This document shows, piece after piece, positions 7,402-8,008 of a stretch of 8,008 bases of DNA. How positions within the stretch are numbered: position 1 is the stretch's first letter; every line of letters begins with the position of its first letter. A model generated the notes under the pieces. The model did not search any database. It was not told the DNA's origin and was given only the letters and a program-made list of their open reading frames with translations. A program made the translations under genes and the position numbers. Where the stretch lies: positions 1-8,008 of the forward strand of contig JAGGYV010000231.1 of the NCBI GenBank assembly GCA_021162325.1, in the 5' to 3' direction. The DNA is from Desulfobacteraceae bacterium. Lineage in GTDB: Bacteria; Desulfobacterota; Desulfobacteria; Desulfobacterales; Desulfosalsimonadaceae.

Positions 7402-7557
7402 GGATTGATAAACTCGTAAAAAATCGGATTCTGATGGCAAAGAAAAAAGCTTCAAATTCGAGGCGCGTAAATCCTGAGTAATGATTAGTACTTAGTGTAC
7501 TATGAAGAAGTGAAGGATGCAACGCAACAAAGAATTTGAATTTTTTACGAAGCCATC
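7402..7557. mobile_element. MITE-like imperfect palindrome in the minC leader
   Basis: About 156 bp without coding content that is largely self-complementary. The outer ends carry CGTAAAAAATC (7415-7425) and, inverted, GAATTTTTTACG (7538-7549). Further in, TTCAAATTC (7451-7459) pairs with GAATTTGAA (7532-7540), a GCGCGTAAATCCT segment (7464-7476) is roughly complementary to AAGGATGCAACGC (7513-7525), and TAGTAC (7486-7491) pairs with GTACTA (7497-7502) around a 5-base loop. TTAA flanks both sides (7398-7401 and 7558-7561) and could be a target duplication, though such a match is easy by chance in AT-rich DNA. The outer end recurs once at 4459-4475. A non-autonomous transposon remnant or REP-like element fits; no transposase is present. 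Confidence 0.6.
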
Positions 7558-7582
7558 TTAAATGCCATACATTTAGTAGATA

Positions 7583-7612
7583 CATATATTAAAAATACAA
7601 CATATATGTCAA
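7583..7612 (-). promoter_or_regulatory. Sigma70-type promoter for minCDE
   Basis: On the minus strand a perfect -35 TTGACA (7607-7612) is followed after 18 bases by TATATG (7583-7588); a 17-base reading gives ATATAT. It faces minC, and transcription would begin near 7575. That gives a leader of roughly 200 bases spanning the palindromic element before the minC ATG at 7378. Whether closer promoters exist cannot be seen. Confidence 0.6.
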
Positions 7613-7743
7613 GCGAGAAAAAATTGGAAGGTCCAAAAAAAAATTCGAAGAGAAAAAAAAGGACTTTTGGGGAGATTAAAATTTTAAAAAAAGAGGAGAG
7701 ATAAGCTGCTTTAAATGTTGGGCGGTTGATATTGGATGTTCAT

Positions 7744-7793
7744 CTCTTTCAACTTTCTACCTTCAGCCTTCCATCTTAAACCTTCTACCTTCT
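7744..7793. repeat. Pyrimidine-rich degenerate repeat
   Basis: A tract made almost wholly of C and T on the plus strand, with the near-identical units CTTTCTACCTTC (7753-7764) and CCTTCTACCTTC (7781-7792) and related AGCCTTCCATCTT between them. It begins directly after the stop codon of the UbiB-like gene. The composition resembles the purine-rich tract at 4391-4460 read on the other strand. Function unknown. Confidence 0.6.
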
Positions 7794-8008
7794 CTACAAT
7801 CGTCCATTTCTGATAATGGCGAAAAAAAGCCACAGACCCATGACAGTGGAAATTCCAATGCCGGTAAATCCCAAAAAGGAGATACCGAAAATAAACGGCG
7901 GGTTTTTTGCGGTGATGACAAGCGCAGAGCCGATAATCAAAGCTGCAATGATAATGGAAAAGGCAATCCGGTTGCCGATTTTGTTATTTGCGGATTGAAT
8001 TGTTTCCA
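7794..8008 (-). CDS. UbiB/AarF (ABC1) kinase-like protein, C-terminal fragment
   Basis: On the minus strand an open frame enters from the right edge and ends at TAG (7794-7796), giving 70 residues. It begins ETIQSANNKIGNRIAFS and continues with two hydrophobic segments (about fragment residues 14-31 and 38-64), ending GLWLFFAIIRNGRL. This pattern (N-R-I-A, I-I-A-A-L-I-I-G-S-A, G-I-G-I-S-T-V-M-G-L-W-L-F) matches the C-terminal transmembrane hairpin of UbiB/AarF-type ABC1 atypical kinases, which act at the inner membrane and are often tied to isoprenoid quinone metabolism. The kinase core lies off the window, so the assignment rests on this tail alone. The next gene on the same strand, minC, is 415 bp away with its own promoter. 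Confidence 0.75.
   Translation of the reverse strand, partial: ETIQSANNKIGNRIAFSIIIAALIIGSALVITAKNPPFIFGISFLGFTGIGISTVMGLWLFFAIIRNGRL

Larger units (their letters stand above)
7379..7793. other. Non-coding spacer between UbiB-like gene and minC
   Basis: 415 bp between two minus-strand genes. From right to left it holds a pyrimidine-rich degenerate repeat just after the UbiB-like stop, A- and T-rich stretches, a promoter-like pair (7583-7612) and a long imperfect palindrome (7402-7557). A possible stem of GGTCC and GGACT (7630-7673) has a 26-base A-rich loop and is not a convincing terminator. No gene is supported here. Confidence 0.7.

Noticed and set aside
7388..7585. A 65-codon minus-strand reading frame upstream of minC
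   Set aside because: It lies almost entirely inside the palindromic repeat, has no ribosome site and its product reflects the repeat sequence rather than a protein family.
7630..7673. Terminator for the UbiB-like gene (GGTCC / GGACT stem)
   Set aside because: The loop is 26 bases of mostly A, the stem has only about 7 pairs with a wobble, and no T-tract follows it on the minus strand in the right place.
7816..7998. A 60-codon plus-strand reading frame at the right end
   Set aside because: It is antisense to a minus-strand frame whose translation matches the UbiB/AarF C-terminal membrane hairpin and ends at a stop at 7794; the plus-strand product has no recognisable family.
4259..8008. A new defence or mobile system built from the ATPase, HD protein and repeats
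   Set aside because: The genes lie on different strands, are separated by unrelated housekeeping genes (minCDE), and no effector, integrase or transposase is present; the sequence does not support a joint system.

Overview
The window looks like ordinary chromosomal DNA from a Gram-negative, anaerobic-type deltaproteobacterium (Desulfobacterota, Desulfobacterales-like). The basis is an intact minCDE operon, a CHASE2-type class III cyclase, moderate GC with AT-rich spacers, and spacer repeats ending in GATGGCTTCGTAAAAAA. I associate that repeat type with this group from memory, so the taxonomic call is an inference. No rRNA, tRNA, CRISPR array or intact transposase gene is visible.

Layout, left to right. 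Positions 1-837 (+) hold the 3' part of an amidohydrolase-2 family metal-dependent hydrolase whose start lies off the window. It converges on, and overlaps by 8 bp, a CHASE2 / class III adenylate cyclase (830-3079, -). An AAA_14/DUF4143 ATPase (3095-4258, -) lies 15 bp upstream of the cyclase and probably shares its transcript. A 465-bp non-coding stretch (4259-4723) holds a 12-bp inverted repeat, a tandem 15-bp repeat, a solitary end of a dispersed repeat, and two terminator-like hairpins that face the minus strand. An HD-domain phosphohydrolase-like gene (4724-5524, +) then converges on minE with a 6-bp gap. minE (5531-5815), minD (5825-6625) and minC (6683-7378) follow, all on the minus strand in transcription order minC-minD-minE. 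The spacer 7379-7793 contains a roughly 156-bp imperfect palindrome resembling a MITE, a good sigma70-type promoter facing minC, and a pyrimidine-rich degenerate repeat. At the right edge, 7794-8008 (-) encodes the last 70 residues of a UbiB/AarF (ABC1) kinase-like membrane protein.

How the genes work together: MinC inhibits FtsZ, and MinD and MinE position it, so minCDE is one functional unit for division-site placement. The cyclase very likely makes cAMP in response to an unknown extracytoplasmic signal. The amidohydrolase, ATPase, HD protein and UbiB-like kinase have no evident functional tie to Min. I do not see a clearly new multi-gene system. The most interesting signals are regulatory: a palindromic element lying between the apparent min promoter and minC, and the possibility that min read-through runs antisense across the HD gene to hairpins at 4656-4677 and 4478-4497.
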